This document shows, one piece after another, positions 1 to 9,308 of a stretch of 29,175 nt of DNA. The notes beneath the pieces were generated by a model, which did no database searches, had not been told where the DNA came from, and saw nothing but the letters and a program-made list of their open reading frames with translations. Origin of the DNA: Actinomycetota bacterium (lineage in GTDB: Bacteria > Actinomycetota > Actinomycetes > S36-B12 > UBA5976); assembly GCA_947373075.1 (NCBI GenBank), contig CANBWF010000005.1, forward strand, positions 1 through 29,175, written 5' to 3'. A program made the translations under genes and the position numbers. The stretch's first letter is position 1; every line of letters begins with the position of its first letter.

Positions 1-2301
1 TGCCGTCGATTTGGCGCTAATTTACGCAATGCCGCTAAGGCTGTTATCGAAAAACATCATCCAGCAGGTTTTAGCTTTGACTTGATTAATACACATCGAA
101 ATCTGCAGTGCGAATCTGATGATGGAGACATTGAACTTCTGACTTATGATTCAGATGGTGCCCAGGCTGCTCACATTGCCAACCTCGTTGCCCGGGCGCA
201 CGCGCAGGATTCATTAGCTTGGTCTGATATTGCGGTGATTGTCCGCTCAGCAGCTAACTCGATTCCAACGATTTATCGCGCACTTGTTGCTGCCGGTATT
301 CCTGTTGAGGTTGCAGCTGATGAAATTCCATTACACCGCGACCCAGCTAGCGCGCCCTTGATTCAAATTCTCGAAGTAATTGCAAAACCTACTGCGCTCA
401 CGCCAGAAATGGCAGTCGCTCTTGCCACTGGTCCTATTGGGCAAATCGATTCAGTAGATTTGCGCCGCTTTGTGCAGTACCTACGAAAAGAAGATCGCGC
501 GCCCGAACGAGTAGCCCGGCCTTCAGGCGAGTTACTGGTTGAAGCTATCAATAACGTTGGCGACTTACTCGTCATTAACGAACCTCGGCATAAAAAAGTA
601 ATCGATAGTCTCACGCGCATTGGCAACTTAATCGTCGAATGTCGAACAGCTATTTCTAAAGGCGCTACAGCTCACGATGTTTTGTGGCAGGTATGGCAAG
701 GCTCAACTTGGCCAACCCAACTACTCGCAGCTGCGCTTGGCCAAGGGGCAAGTGCTGGGCGGGCGAATCGTGATTTAGATTCAATCTGTTCACTTTTTGA
801 CCAAGCTAATCGATTTGTTGGCCAAAATCGATCGTTGGGGATCCGCGTTTTCCTTGATGAAATCACCGCGCAAGAAATTCCTGCGGAGGCGCTTGCCGAT
901 AATCAGGTTCGCGCAAATACAGTGCGAATTCTCACGGCCCATAGGGCAAAGGGTCTCGAATGGCCGCTAGTAATTGTTGCCGGTGTTCAAGAAGACCTAT
1001 GGCCAGATCTGCGCATGCGTCAGACATTGTTGCAAGCCGATCGCGTTGGTGACCGCACCGAATTACTACCAACAACTTTGCGCGAAGCACTTGTGGCTGA
1101 ACGTCGTCTGTTTTATGTAGCCCTAACCCGCGCAATGCAACGAGTTGTTGTTACCGCAGTCTTTGAAGATCGAAAAGATGAAGGTGAAGTTCCATCACGG
1201 TTTATTGATGACGTCAGGTTGTCGGGAGCTATCGTTACCGCTGAACACATGCCAGGTCGACCAGCACGAGCGCTCAGTGCCGACAGCATTGTTGCGCAGT
1301 TGCGCCGCACTCTGGCTAATCCAAATTCCAGCGAGGCTTTGCAGAAAGCAGCAGCGTCACGCTTGGCAAAATTAGCTGGCACCGATTTTGCAGCGCTGCG
1401 CACAGCTGACCCAGATAACTGGTGGGGCATTTTGCCAACAACGAAAAATGAAATTAACAAACCAGTTGAACCAATTTCAATTTCAGCTACTGCGGTAAAT
1501 AATTTGGAAGAATGTCCAGCTCAGTGGTTCTTAACCCGACAGGTTTCAGCAGTTGCGCAGACCCAGAATCACATGGTGTTTGGCACAATCTTGCACTCAA
1601 TCGCACAGGGGTTACAAACTGGGGAGCTGGCCCCAAACCTTGACGATATTTCAGGGGAGTTAGACAAAGTATGGGCATCAATGCCATACGAAGCGGATTG
1701 GATATCGACCAACGAGCGCCAACAAGCTGGCCTTGCGGCAGAACGCTTATTGAATTGGTTCCAGGCAAATGCTGACGTTCGAAGTATCGCTGAATCAACT
1801 CTTGAATTTGAAACCACTTTGCCAGTTACCGATGCTGGTGGGTCAACGCGCGAGATCTCAATCAAGATCACGGGCTCGGCAGATCGAGTGCAATTTAATG
1901 CCGATGACATTGTGGTTTACGACTACAAAACTGGCCGTAAAGCCACCACAAACATTCAGAAGAATGTGCAGTTGGCGCTCTACAGTTACTTAGTTGAAAA
2001 TGGCACATTCTCTGATGGCGAAAACAAGCTCACCCTTGAGCCTGGGCAAACCGTTACCGGTGGCGCACTAATTAACTTGCGCCTCGAAGATAAAACCGAG
2101 CCAGGTATGCCGCAAATACAACAAGTCGCAAACGGAACACACGATCTTAAAAACGATATTCCACTTGTCGATCGGTTAGCTAATGCAGCCGCAATAATTT
2201 TGGATGAGCGCTATGAAGCGCGACCCGACACAGGTCGCTGTGATTACTGCGCGGTGCGCATGCTTTGTCCCGCGCAAAGTGAAGGAAGGCAGGTGCTGTA
2301 A
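1..2301 (+). CDS. adnA: AdnA-like helicase-nuclease subunit (5' partial)
   Basis: Subunit of the actinobacterial AdnAB motor-nuclease, which resects DNA double-strand breaks. The reading frame is open to the first base of the window, so the true start and the N-terminal ATPase half lie upstream; the TTG at 82 is not a real start. Visible are the second half of a UvrD/SF1 motor (an RILTAHRAKGLEWP motif near 925-965 and a motif VI-like ERRLFYVALTRA near 1100-1135) and a C-terminal RecB-type nuclease with DYKTGR at 1921-1938. One Cys at 1513 before the nuclease core and a C-x2-C-x5-C group at 2239-2268 after it form the four-cysteine Fe-S clamp typical of AddB/AdnA-type nucleases. The stop overlaps the adnB start by one base (taATG), implying translational coupling. 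The subunit assignment rests on gene order and the Fe-S cysteines; the missing half would show whether this motor is active. Confidence 0.9.
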   Translation, partial: CRRFGANLRNAAKAVIEKHHPAGFSFDLINTHRNLQCESDDGDIELLTYDSDGAQAAHIANLVARAHAQDSLAWSDIAVIVRSAANSIPTIYRALVAAGIPVEVAADEIPLHRDPASAPLIQILEVIAKPTALTPEMAVALATGPIGQIDSVDLRRFVQYLRKEDRAPERVARPSGELLVEAINNVGDLLVINEPRHKKVIDSLTRIGNLIVECRTAISKGATAHDVLWQVWQGSTWPTQLLAAALGQGASAGRANRDLDSICSLFDQANRFVGQNRSLGIRVFLDEITAQEIPAEALADNQVRANTVRILTAHRAKGLEWPLVIVAGVQEDLWPDLRMRQTLLQADRVGDRTELLPTTLREALVAERRLFYVALTRAMQRVVVTAVFEDRKDEGEVPSRFIDDVRLSGAIVTAEHMPGRPARALSADSIVAQLRRTLANPNSSEALQKAAASRLAKLAGTDFAALRTADPDNWWGILPTTKNEINKPVEPISISATAVNNLEECPAQWFLTRQVSAVAQTQNHMVFGTILHSIAQGLQTGELAPNLDDISGELDKVWASMPYEADWISTNERQQAGLAAERLLNWFQANADVRSIAESTLEFETTLPVTDAGGSTREISIKITGSADRVQFNADDIVVYDYKTGRKATTNIQKNVQLALYSYLVENGTFSDGENKLTLEPGQTVTGGALINLRLEDKTEPGMPQIQQVANGTHDLKNDIPLVDRLANAAAIILDERYEARPDTGRCDYCAVRMLCPAQSEGRQVL

Positions 2302-5300
2302 TGAAAACTCCTGAAGAATTCGCAAGTGTTTTCCATATCGATAAGACCAAACCACCAATGGTGCCAAGTATCGAGCAGTGGGCTGCCATTACTGCGCCAC
2401 TTGAACCGAGCATCATTGTTGCTGGCGCTGGCACTGGGAAAACCACAACTATGGCCTCACGCATCAGTTATTTAATTGCCACTGGAGCAGTTGCCCCTGA
2501 AAAAATCTTGGGTCTAACTTTTACTAAAAAAGCCGCACGCGAACTTGGCCAGGCGGTGCGTCTGCGCCGTGACCAAGCGCTGGCTTATCGACTTGCAAAC
2601 TTCCCAGCAAATCAAGGTGAAGCAGACGAACTCGGCGAACCAATGATTTCAACGTATAACTCGTTTGGCGCCCGGTTACTCAAAGAACATGGTTTGCGCA
2701 TTGGTATCGAACCTGATGCTCGCGTACTTGTTGATGCAACGCGTCACCAGTTAGCTATGCGTGTTGTCTCACGCACCAAAGTTCCATTAGCCGGGCTTGA
2801 TTTCAAGCAAGTCAAAGACGTAGTTAAAGCAGTGCTTGAACTTGATAGTGAGTGCTCTAACTACCTTGTATCGCCTGAACAGGTAATTGCATACGATCAA
2901 ACATTGATAAACCGATTTGCCGAAGTTTTAGATCCAACTGATGAAACTTCAGCCATGATGCAAATCTCGAAACGCCGAATTGCAATTGCGCAAGTCGTTG
3001 CACAGTTTAGGGCTGCGAAAATCACAGAGGGCATCATTGACTATTCGGATCAAATTCGACTTTCTGCGCAAGCCGCTGGCGATTCAAACGAAATGTGTCG
3101 AATGCTGCGTGAACAGTTCTCAGTGGTGCTCCTTGATGAATATCAGGACACATCGGTTGGACAAAAACTTCTGTTGAATCGACTTTTTGGCGACGCACAT
3201 CCTGTTATGGCAGTCGGAGATCCATGCCAAGCGATTTATGGTTGGCGCGGCGCAGATGTCACAAATATTGAAAACTTTGTTACAGAGTTCACCCGCGCTG
3301 ATGGCTCGCTAGCAACAAAATACAAGTTGTCGGTTAACCGCCGTTCGGGTCAATTGATTCTGGACACTGCTAATACTTTGAGTGATCCACTGCGTGCAAT
3401 ACATACCGAGATAGTCGAACTTGTAGCAGGCAGCAAAGATCAGATACCCGCTGAGATTCATACTGCTTTGTTAGAAACTTTCCCCGAAGAGGTCGAGTGG
3501 GTTTGTGATCAGATTGAAACACAGATCGCACAGGGCATTGCACCAAAAGATATTGCAGTCCTGCTGCGAGTTGGTAAGTATGGCACCGATTTTGTCGCTG
3601 GGCTTGAAGCACGAAACATTCCAGTTCAGGTAGCCGATGCGGGCGTGCTGGTTCATCTACCTGAAGTACGCGATGTCCTGTGTTACCTGGAATTGATGGC
3701 AGATCCCACAGCGAACACAGCGTTAGTTCGCTTATTGTCTGGACCAAAGTGGCGGATTGGGGCTCGTGATTTAGCTTTACTGGGCCAGCAGGCCCGCAAA
3801 CTTGCCAATTCGGATTACCAAGCCGAAAAGCATTTGCCGATGGCGTTGCAGTTAGAAAATGCTGTCGGTAGCACAGATGCTGCAGATCAAGTTTGCTTAC
3901 TCGATGCCCTTGAAGATGTAGCAACATCAAAACTTGCGTATTCCACAGCAGCTCGCGAGCGCATGATTGCGCTTGCGACCCAGTTACGGAACCTGCGCCA
4001 ACATGTTGGGGATACTGCGATTGATGCCATCACCCGCATCATCCGCGAAACCGGTCTAGGGGTTGAAGCACTTGCAAAGCCAAATGCAGTTAGCAAGTCA
4101 CATGGCGATCGACTTGGCGCACTTATCGACCTAGCGGGTTCGTACCGAAGTCTCGATGGCGAAGCCGGTGTGCATGCGTTCTTGCGTTTCTTAGCTGATG
4201 GTGAACTATTTGATAATTTGCCAGTGGGCGAATTGACGCTGACTGATGATGCGGTGGTTGTTATGACTGCGCACAAATCAAAAGGTTTGGAATTCCCAGT
4301 TGTCGCTGTACCGATGCTGTCGAAGGATCAGTTTGCAAGTAAGCCAAGGACGCTGCATTGGATGACCAACCCAGACAAATTACCTTTTGCCCTAAAGAAC
4401 CAAAATGTAGATGATCCGCGCGTTCTAGGACTACTCCTAGCTGAAAACCCAGACAAAGCGATCATTGACGATTACAAAGCGTATTTCAATGAGATGCATC
4501 AGTTAGACGAAACTCGATTGGCATATGTTGCGGCTACCAGGGCCAAGCAAGTTTTGTTTGCCTCAGGTTCTTATTGGGGTACACCATCTCATAAAACTGC
4601 GTGGGGACCGAGTGTCTTTTTGAAATCTATCGAAAACCATGCGACTACCTCGAAGTCCGATGCTACTGCTCCCGTTAAGGGCGACAAGAATCCAAATGCC
4701 AAAGATGGCGACTATGTGACTTGGCCGCATCCCCTTGATGAAACAAAATTTGCTGAACTTCAAAGACAAGCCCAGTTAGTGAAAGCCGCAAATCCCGCGC
4801 AGGAAATTTCAGGATTGACGCAAGATGATCTGAATCAGGTAACAAGTTGGGACGATGACATCAAAGCGCTGCTAGGTTTGCTAGCCCGGGCTGCCGAGAC
4901 GTCACGCACGGTTAAATTGCCAGATACTTTGACGGCAAGTCAGCTAGTTGCTTTGCACAAAGATGAAGCAGACTTTGTTCGCGCACTTGTTCGCCCAATG
5001 CCGCGCAAACCAGCACCCGAGGCAGTGCGTGGAACTGCTTTCCATGCCTGGGTTGAGGATTATTACGGCATTCGTAAACAAGCGAATTTGGAAGAACCGC
5101 CACCGGGTAGCGATTCACCGATCTACGACGACACCTTGCTCGCCAAACTCAAGCAGGCGTTCACCGACGGCAAGTTTGCACAACGTCGCCCATTAGATCT
5201 AGAGTTCCCATTCGCACTTATTGTCAGCGCAAGACCACTCATTGGCCGCATTGATGCCATCTTTGAAGGTTCAATTGATGATCCCTCTTCGCCTAAGTGG

Positions 5301-5495
5301 ACAGTTGTCGACTGGAAAACCGGAGCACCAGGCTCAGCTGACCCACTGCAGTTACATGCGTACCGCGCAGCTTGGGCGCAGCACAAAGGTGTGCCACTTG
5401 AACAAGTAGATGCTGCGTTCTATTTCGTTGGCCACGATGAGATAGAAGTAGTGACCGAGATTATGACAGTTGAACAGCTCTCAGAATTGATTTAA
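2301..5495 (+). CDS. adnB: AdnB-like ATP-dependent helicase-nuclease subunit
   Basis: Second subunit of the AdnAB break-resection machine, 1064 aa, about the family's usual length. It has an intact UvrD-type motor: Walker A AGAGTGKTT at residues 41-49, a Walker B LLDEYQDT near 277-284, a motif III-like region GDPCQAIYGWRGAD, and ETRLAYVAATRAKQ as motif VI. The C-terminal RecB-like nuclease carries VVDWKTG near residue 1003 followed by QLHAYRAAW. Unlike its partner, the C-terminal 200 residues contain no cysteine, so no Fe-S clamp is possible here. It starts on the last base of the adnA stop codon. In mycobacteria AdnB is the leading motor; the intact ATPase motifs agree with that. It ends in a 4-base convergent overlap with the next gene. 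Confidence 0.92.
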   Translation: MKTPEEFASVFHIDKTKPPMVPSIEQWAAITAPLEPSIIVAGAGTGKTTTMASRISYLIATGAVAPEKILGLTFTKKAARELGQAVRLRRDQALAYRLANFPANQGEADELGEPMISTYNSFGARLLKEHGLRIGIEPDARVLVDATRHQLAMRVVSRTKVPLAGLDFKQVKDVVKAVLELDSECSNYLVSPEQVIAYDQTLINRFAEVLDPTDETSAMMQISKRRIAIAQVVAQFRAAKITEGIIDYSDQIRLSAQAAGDSNEMCRMLREQFSVVLLDEYQDTSVGQKLLLNRLFGDAHPVMAVGDPCQAIYGWRGADVTNIENFVTEFTRADGSLATKYKLSVNRRSGQLILDTANTLSDPLRAIHTEIVELVAGSKDQIPAEIHTALLETFPEEVEWVCDQIETQIAQGIAPKDIAVLLRVGKYGTDFVAGLEARNIPVQVADAGVLVHLPEVRDVLCYLELMADPTANTALVRLLSGPKWRIGARDLALLGQQARKLANSDYQAEKHLPMALQLENAVGSTDAADQVCLLDALEDVATSKLAYSTAARERMIALATQLRNLRQHVGDTAIDAITRIIRETGLGVEALAKPNAVSKSHGDRLGALIDLAGSYRSLDGEAGVHAFLRFLADGELFDNLPVGELTLTDDAVVVMTAHKSKGLEFPVVAVPMLSKDQFASKPRTLHWMTNPDKLPFALKNQNVDDPRVLGLLLAENPDKAIIDDYKAYFNEMHQLDETRLAYVAATRAKQVLFASGSYWGTPSHKTAWGPSVFLKSIENHATTSKSDATAPVKGDKNPNAKDGDYVTWPHPLDETKFAELQRQAQLVKAANPAQEISGLTQDDLNQVTSWDDDIKALLGLLARAAETSRTVKLPDTLTASQLVALHKDEADFVRALVRPMPRKPAPEAVRGTAFHAWVEDYYGIRKQANLEEPPPGSDSPIYDDTLLAKLKQAFTDGKFAQRRPLDLEFPFALIVSARPLIGRIDAIFEGSIDDPSSPKWTVVDWKTGAPGSADPLQLHAYRAAWAQHKGVPLEQVDAAFYFVGHDEIEVVTEIMTVEQLSELI

Positions 5496-6307
5496 CTTTT
5501 GTTTTCAAGTTCCGTAACCAAAGCGCAATGATCGCTAATGCCTAGTGCCATCCGTTGGGCTCGGCCACGGGCAGACTTGATGGTTTCACTTGATAGCCCA
5601 CGAGCCAAAATGTGGTCAAACTGAATCCGCGGTTTTACAACTGGGTATGTTGGCAGGTGCGCAAGTGAATCCCAGCCGGTGACTCTTTGCGGAAGTTTGC
5701 CAATCAAATTGAAGTCACCGAAAAGTAGCGAAGGTAATTCGCGTTTGGCTAGTGCTTTGCTAAGGGCGCGCAATTGCTTGATGTTGAAACCCGGAACAAA
5801 ACTTAAGTGAGTTGTGGCGATAGTCATAGGGCCAAGTGGTGTTTGTGCTCTGGCAATGATTGCAACTCTTGGTTCATCGGCAACCTTAAGCATGCGCCAG
5901 CCATCGTCAGATGGAACTGCAAGTGGAAGCGACATTGGCGCTGCTTTGAATCGCATCACTTCAATTTGATCTAAGGGATATCTGCTGGCAAGACCATTAC
6001 CGTAGTGCGGGCTGGTTGATTCAGAAAGTTCATCGCTGTGCAAATGAACAGAAGAATCATCAGCCGATTCCCATTGTTCACCCGGTGTACCAATAACTGC
6101 TGGGGCGAAAACCCAATAGGGAAGTTCTAAGCCAACAGCGATGTCTTGAAGTTGATGTGTGTGATCACTGCGGGGTTGCCCACGGTCAACTTCCTGTACT
6201 CCAATGATGTCCGCACGAATCTTGTGGGCTTGCTCTACCAGATTCACTTCATTGCCAGCACCAATAATGGGGGTGGCATGGAGCAGATTCCAGGTAGCAA
6301 TACGCAT
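5492..6307 (-). CDS. Endonuclease/exonuclease/phosphatase (EEP) family hydrolase
   Basis: Metal-dependent phosphoesterase of the EEP superfamily (271 aa). The fold's motifs occur in order: ATWNLL at the N-terminus, QEVDRG, GNGLASRYP, TTHLS, GDFNL, QFDHIL and a terminal SDHCAL; these supply the Asn, Glu, Asp and His residues for metal binding and catalysis. No signal peptide is seen, so it is probably cytosolic. The substrate cannot be read from sequence: family members cleave DNA, phospholipids or phosphoinositides. I chose the ATG at 6307 over the ATG at 6331 because the protein then begins MRIATWN, as relatives do, and because a TAGGCT hexamer lies exactly 7 bases upstream, as in a leaderless promoter. 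It is divergent from nudC and convergent with adnB, which it overlaps by 4 bases. Confidence 0.88.
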   Translation of the reverse strand: MRIATWNLLHATPIIGAGNEVNLVEQAHKIRADIIGVQEVDRGQPRSDHTHQLQDIAVGLELPYWVFAPAVIGTPGEQWESADDSSVHLHSDELSESTSPHYGNGLASRYPLDQIEVMRFKAAPMSLPLAVPSDDGWRMLKVADEPRVAIIARAQTPLGPMTIATTHLSFVPGFNIKQLRALSKALAKRELPSLLFGDFNLIGKLPQRVTGWDSLAHLPTYPVVKPRIQFDHILARGLSSETIKSARGRAQRMALGISDHCALVTELENKS

Positions 6308-6314
6308 ATCAATC

Positions 6315-6320
6315 AGCCTA
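6315..6320 (-). promoter_or_regulatory. -10 element for leaderless EEP gene
   Basis: Minus-strand TAGGCT followed by 7 bases and the ATG at 6307. The spacing puts transcription start at or next to the start codon, and no Shine-Dalgarno sequence is present. No convincing -35 box is seen. Confidence 0.55.
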
Positions 6321-6348
6321 CGATGATGCACAATTGCGCGCAGAACCT

Positions 6349-6354
6349 TAGGTT
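6349..6354 (+). promoter_or_regulatory. -10 element for leaderless nudC
   Basis: TAGGTT followed by 6 bases and the GTG at 6361; no Shine-Dalgarno sequence lies between. It fits the recurring TANNNT-N6/7-start pattern of this window. Confidence 0.5.
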
Positions 6355-6360
6355 AGTTAT

Positions 6361-7272
6361 GTGGGACTAATTCCAGATTTACCGTTAGCCAGATTCGCTG
6401 TGGATCGAGGCGCATTAATGCGTACCAATAAGGATTGGCTAAGCGAACTCTGGGCACTTGAATCAACCAGAGTTTTGTACATAAACAAAAATCAAGTTCC
6501 AGTAACTTCTGAGCTGTCATTAATTTTGGTTCAATCACATACTCAGCCCCTAGTTGATGTCCAAAGTGCTTTACTTCTTGGCATTGATTCCGATCACGCT
6601 TACCTCGCTGTGATGTTGGACGAGCAGACTGATGTGGCGCCATTGTGGGTAACACTGCGAGATGTAGGCGCTCAACTTTCGCCGCTTGATGTTGGTTTAG
6701 CGATTACCGCAACCGCACTTGCCACTTGGCATCAGACACATACTTATTGCCCACAGTGCGGTTTACCTACGCAGGTGTCCGAAGCCGGCTGGTCGCGCAG
6801 GTGTTCAAAAGATTGTGTTACACATTTTCCAAGAACTGAACCAGCAATTATTGTTGCGGTACATGATGCGGACGATCGAATTTTGTTAGGCCGACGAACC
6901 AACTGGCCAGAGAATTGGTATTCAACTTTGGCCGGCTTCGTTGAAGCAGGAGAATCCTGCGAAGCTGCGGTGGTACGTGAAGTTCGCGAAGAAGTTGGTG
7001 TTGAAATTGATATCAAATCTTTGCAGTATCTTGGCAGTCAGCCTTGGCCGTATCCAGCTTCGTTGATGCTTGGCTATTCAGCTCGGGCCATCACAACAGA
7101 GTTCAAACCGGCCGAAGATGAGATTGCACAGATTCGTTGGCTCAGTCGCGAAGAGCTAGCTATGCAGTGTGAAAGTGGAATGTTGAAGTTGCCAAACCCA
7201 GCAGCAATCTCTTGGCATTTAATTGAACACTGGTATGGGCAACCGTTGAATCCGGAATGGACTCGTGGTTAA
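6361..7272 (+). CDS. nudC: NAD(H) pyrophosphatase NudC (Nudix)
   Basis: Nudix hydrolase of the NudC family (303 aa), expected to cleave NADH/NAD+ (and NAD-capped RNA in characterised relatives) into NMN(H) and AMP. Seen in order: an N-terminal domain; a zinc ribbon with CPQC and a second pair C-x3-C (RRCSKDC); a complete Nudix box beginning GFVEAGE and ending REVREEVG, matching GX5EX7REUXEEXGU; and the SQPWPYPAS array that distinguishes NudC from other Nudix enzymes. The GTG start is supported by an appropriately spaced TAGGTT. It is followed 34 bases later by mycoredoxin, in the order nudC-mrx1-uvrD2 known in mycobacteria. No truncation or odd residue was noticed. Confidence 0.93.
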   Translation: MGLIPDLPLARFAVDRGALMRTNKDWLSELWALESTRVLYINKNQVPVTSELSLILVQSHTQPLVDVQSALLLGIDSDHAYLAVMLDEQTDVAPLWVTLRDVGAQLSPLDVGLAITATALATWHQTHTYCPQCGLPTQVSEAGWSRRCSKDCVTHFPRTEPAIIVAVHDADDRILLGRRTNWPENWYSTLAGFVEAGESCEAAVVREVREEVGVEIDIKSLQYLGSQPWPYPASLMLGYSARAITTEFKPAEDEIAQIRWLSREELAMQCESGMLKLPNPAAISWHLIEHWYGQPLNPEWTRG

Positions 7273-7306
7273 AGATGTTGCAACAAGTAACGAAAAAGGA
7301 GCCAAA

Positions 7307-7552
7307 ATGGCCGATAAATTAACGATGTACAGCACTCCATGGTGTGGATATTGCCAGCGCTTGAAAGCGCAATTGGGCCGCGAAGGTATTGAATTTGCAG
7401 AAATCGACATCGAACAGGATCCAGATTCTGCAGATTTTGTCATGAGCGTAAATGGTGGCAACCAAACAGTTCCGACCGTAGTTTTCCCAAATGGTCAGGC
7501 GCTAACCAACCCAAGTCTGGCTCAGGTCAAAGAAATTCTGGGCCTTGGCTAA
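7307..7552 (+). CDS. mrx1: Mycoredoxin-1-like glutaredoxin
   Basis: Small thiol oxidoreductase (81 aa) with the glutaredoxin fold. The redox motif CGYC follows YSTPW near residue 12, and the cis-proline motif TVPTVVF with the downstream NPS are present. In actinobacteria, mycoredoxin reduces protein-mycothiol mixed disulfides in the cytosol. The frame opens further upstream, but the ATG at 7307 is preferred: AAAAAGGA ends 6 bases before it and the protein then starts MADKLTMYST like relatives. It sits directly behind nudC, probably in the same transcript, and before the UvrD2-like helicase, the conserved mycobacterial order. Function in vivo assumes a mycothiol pathway elsewhere in the genome. 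Confidence 0.9.
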   Translation: MADKLTMYSTPWCGYCQRLKAQLGREGIEFAEIDIEQDPDSADFVMSVNGGNQTVPTVVFPNGQALTNPSLAQVKEILGLG

Positions 7553-7604
7553 TAATTCCTAGCCGAAGTGTCCGTCTGCCAGCAGCTCTTGCGACAATAG
7601 GGCA

Positions 7605-9299
7605 GTGTCCGCAATCCTTAACGCGCTAGATAGCCAGCAACGAGCTGCAGCTGAATGCGTTAGTGGTCCTGTAGTTATTCACGCAGGAGCAGGCACCGGC
7701 AAAACTCGAACTATCACGCACCGATTGGCTTATGCGATTCAAAGTGGTGTGGTTGAAGCAAGTCAGACTTTAACTGTCACGTTTACAAATCGCGCTGCGG
7801 GGGAGTTACGTAGTCGACTGCTTGAACTTGGCATTCCAAACGCGCAAGTGCGTACTTTTCATAGCGCAGCGCTAAGGCAATTGCGGTTTTTCTACCCGCA
7901 GGTATTTACGAACCAAATTCCAACTTTGATATCTAGTAAAGCGACTTATGTTGCCCAGGCTGCAACTCAATGTCACATAGATGCCAGCCCAGACACTATT
8001 CGAGATTTGGCTGGTGAAATCGAGTGGGCCAAAGTCAACATAATTTCACCCGACATGTATCGGGAAACTGCATTTGAGTTAGGTCGGATGCCTGGTCACA
8101 ATTTGAGTGCTGAGCAAGTTGCGCAAGTTTATGAAACTTATTTGAAAGTTTTAGATCAAGCTCACTTGATGGATTTTGAAGATGTGTTACTTACAACTGT
8201 TGCGCTGCTCTCAAATTATCCTGAGTTAGCTGCGCAAGTTCGCTCCCAATATCGTTACTTCACTGTTGATGAATTTCAGGACGTTAGCCCAATTCAATTT
8301 GAACTACTTTCACTTTGGCTTGGTAACCGTGATGATGTTTGTGTTGTTGGCGATCCAGCGCAAACTATTTACGAGTTCACTGGTGCAACACCAGAATATT
8401 TGGCTACTTTTGCTAAACACTTCCCCCGATCCTCGGCATTTGAACTGACAAACTCGTACCGCAGCACACCCGAAATTATCCAGGTGGCTAATCAAGTTTT
8501 GACCAGAATTTCTAGCAATAGTTTGAAATTGCAAGCCACTAGACCAGATGGCCAAAAAGTGACCATAGATGCATTTTCAGACGATGAGGCTGAAGCTCGG
8601 GAAATTGCCAGCAGCATACGCAATTTGATTTCTGCGGGATTAGAGCCGCGGGACATCGCTGTCATTTATCGCATCAATAGTCAGTCTGAAGCGTTTGAGA
8701 CAGCACTAGGAAACACTGAAATTCCAGTCACAATTCGCGGAGCAAGTCGATTTTTTGAACGACCTGAAATCCGCAATGCCTTGCTGCACCTTCGGGCTAA
8801 CTTGCAAGCGCCAGATGCTCGAGAGATGAACTTTATTGTGCGCGACATAGTCAGTGGCTTGGGTTGGGCGCCTAAGTCGCCAGATTCTGGCCGGGCCGCG
8901 CAAGATACTTGGGAGTCCTTGAATACGCTCGTGCAATTAGCTGATGATTTTGCGGGGCAAAATCCAGCTGCTCTATTACCCGAATTCATCGCAATGCTTG
9001 ACCATCGAAACGAGTACGACCATGATCCAGTTGCTAATGCGGTAACGCTGGCTTCGATCCATGCAGTTAAGGGTTTGGAGTGGGACGCGGTCTTTGTGGC
9101 GGGTTTGAGTGATGGCTTGCTTCCAATTACTTATGCAAAAACGCCAACTCTGATTAGCCAAGAACGACGACTGTTTTATGTGGCACTAACCCGCGCTAAA
9201 AATCATCTGCACATTTCTTGGGCAAAGTCGCGTAACAGTTATACAAAAGCGCATCGCTCGTCCTCGATTTTCCTTGGTGAAATCAAAGACACTCTTTAA
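7605..9299 (+). CDS. uvrD2: UvrD2-like SF1 DNA helicase, short form
   Basis: Superfamily 1A 3'-5' DNA helicase (564 aa). Walker A GAGTGKT at residues 28-34, DEFQD near 222, a motif III-like GDPAQTIYEFTGA, NSYRST (motif IV), IHAVKGLEWDAVFV (motif V) and ERRLFYVALTRAKN (motif VI) are all intact. The position directly after nudC-mrx1 identifies it with mycobacterial uvrD2. It differs from the roughly 700-aa mycobacterial protein by ending about 25 residues after the last motor motif, with no cysteine cluster and no HRDC domain. The GTG start at 7605 has only AGGG 2 bases upstream, too close for a ribosome site; TGCGACAAT, an extended -10-like sequence, lies 6 bases upstream, suggesting a leaderless mRNA. 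It ends 9 bases from the convergent ThiF-like gene. Confidence 0.87.
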   Translation: MSAILNALDSQQRAAAECVSGPVVIHAGAGTGKTRTITHRLAYAIQSGVVEASQTLTVTFTNRAAGELRSRLLELGIPNAQVRTFHSAALRQLRFFYPQVFTNQIPTLISSKATYVAQAATQCHIDASPDTIRDLAGEIEWAKVNIISPDMYRETAFELGRMPGHNLSAEQVAQVYETYLKVLDQAHLMDFEDVLLTTVALLSNYPELAAQVRSQYRYFTVDEFQDVSPIQFELLSLWLGNRDDVCVVGDPAQTIYEFTGATPEYLATFAKHFPRSSAFELTNSYRSTPEIIQVANQVLTRISSNSLKLQATRPDGQKVTIDAFSDDEAEAREIASSIRNLISAGLEPRDIAVIYRINSQSEAFETALGNTEIPVTIRGASRFFERPEIRNALLHLRANLQAPDAREMNFIVRDIVSGLGWAPKSPDSGRAAQDTWESLNTLVQLADDFAGQNPAALLPEFIAMLDHRNEYDHDPVANAVTLASIHAVKGLEWDAVFVAGLSDGLLPITYAKTPTLISQERRLFYVALTRAKNHLHISWAKSRNSYTKAHRSSSIFLGEIKDTL

Positions 9300-9308
9300 G
9301 TTTGCAAA

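Noticed and set aside
3370..3930. 186-aa minus-strand frame inside adnB
   Set aside because: It is a shadow of the well-supported adnB frame; its translation resembles no family and has odd composition.
6308..6331. Upstream ATG of the EEP gene at 6331
   Set aside because: It would place the TAGGCT promoter element inside the coding sequence, and relatives begin at the MRIATWN motif.
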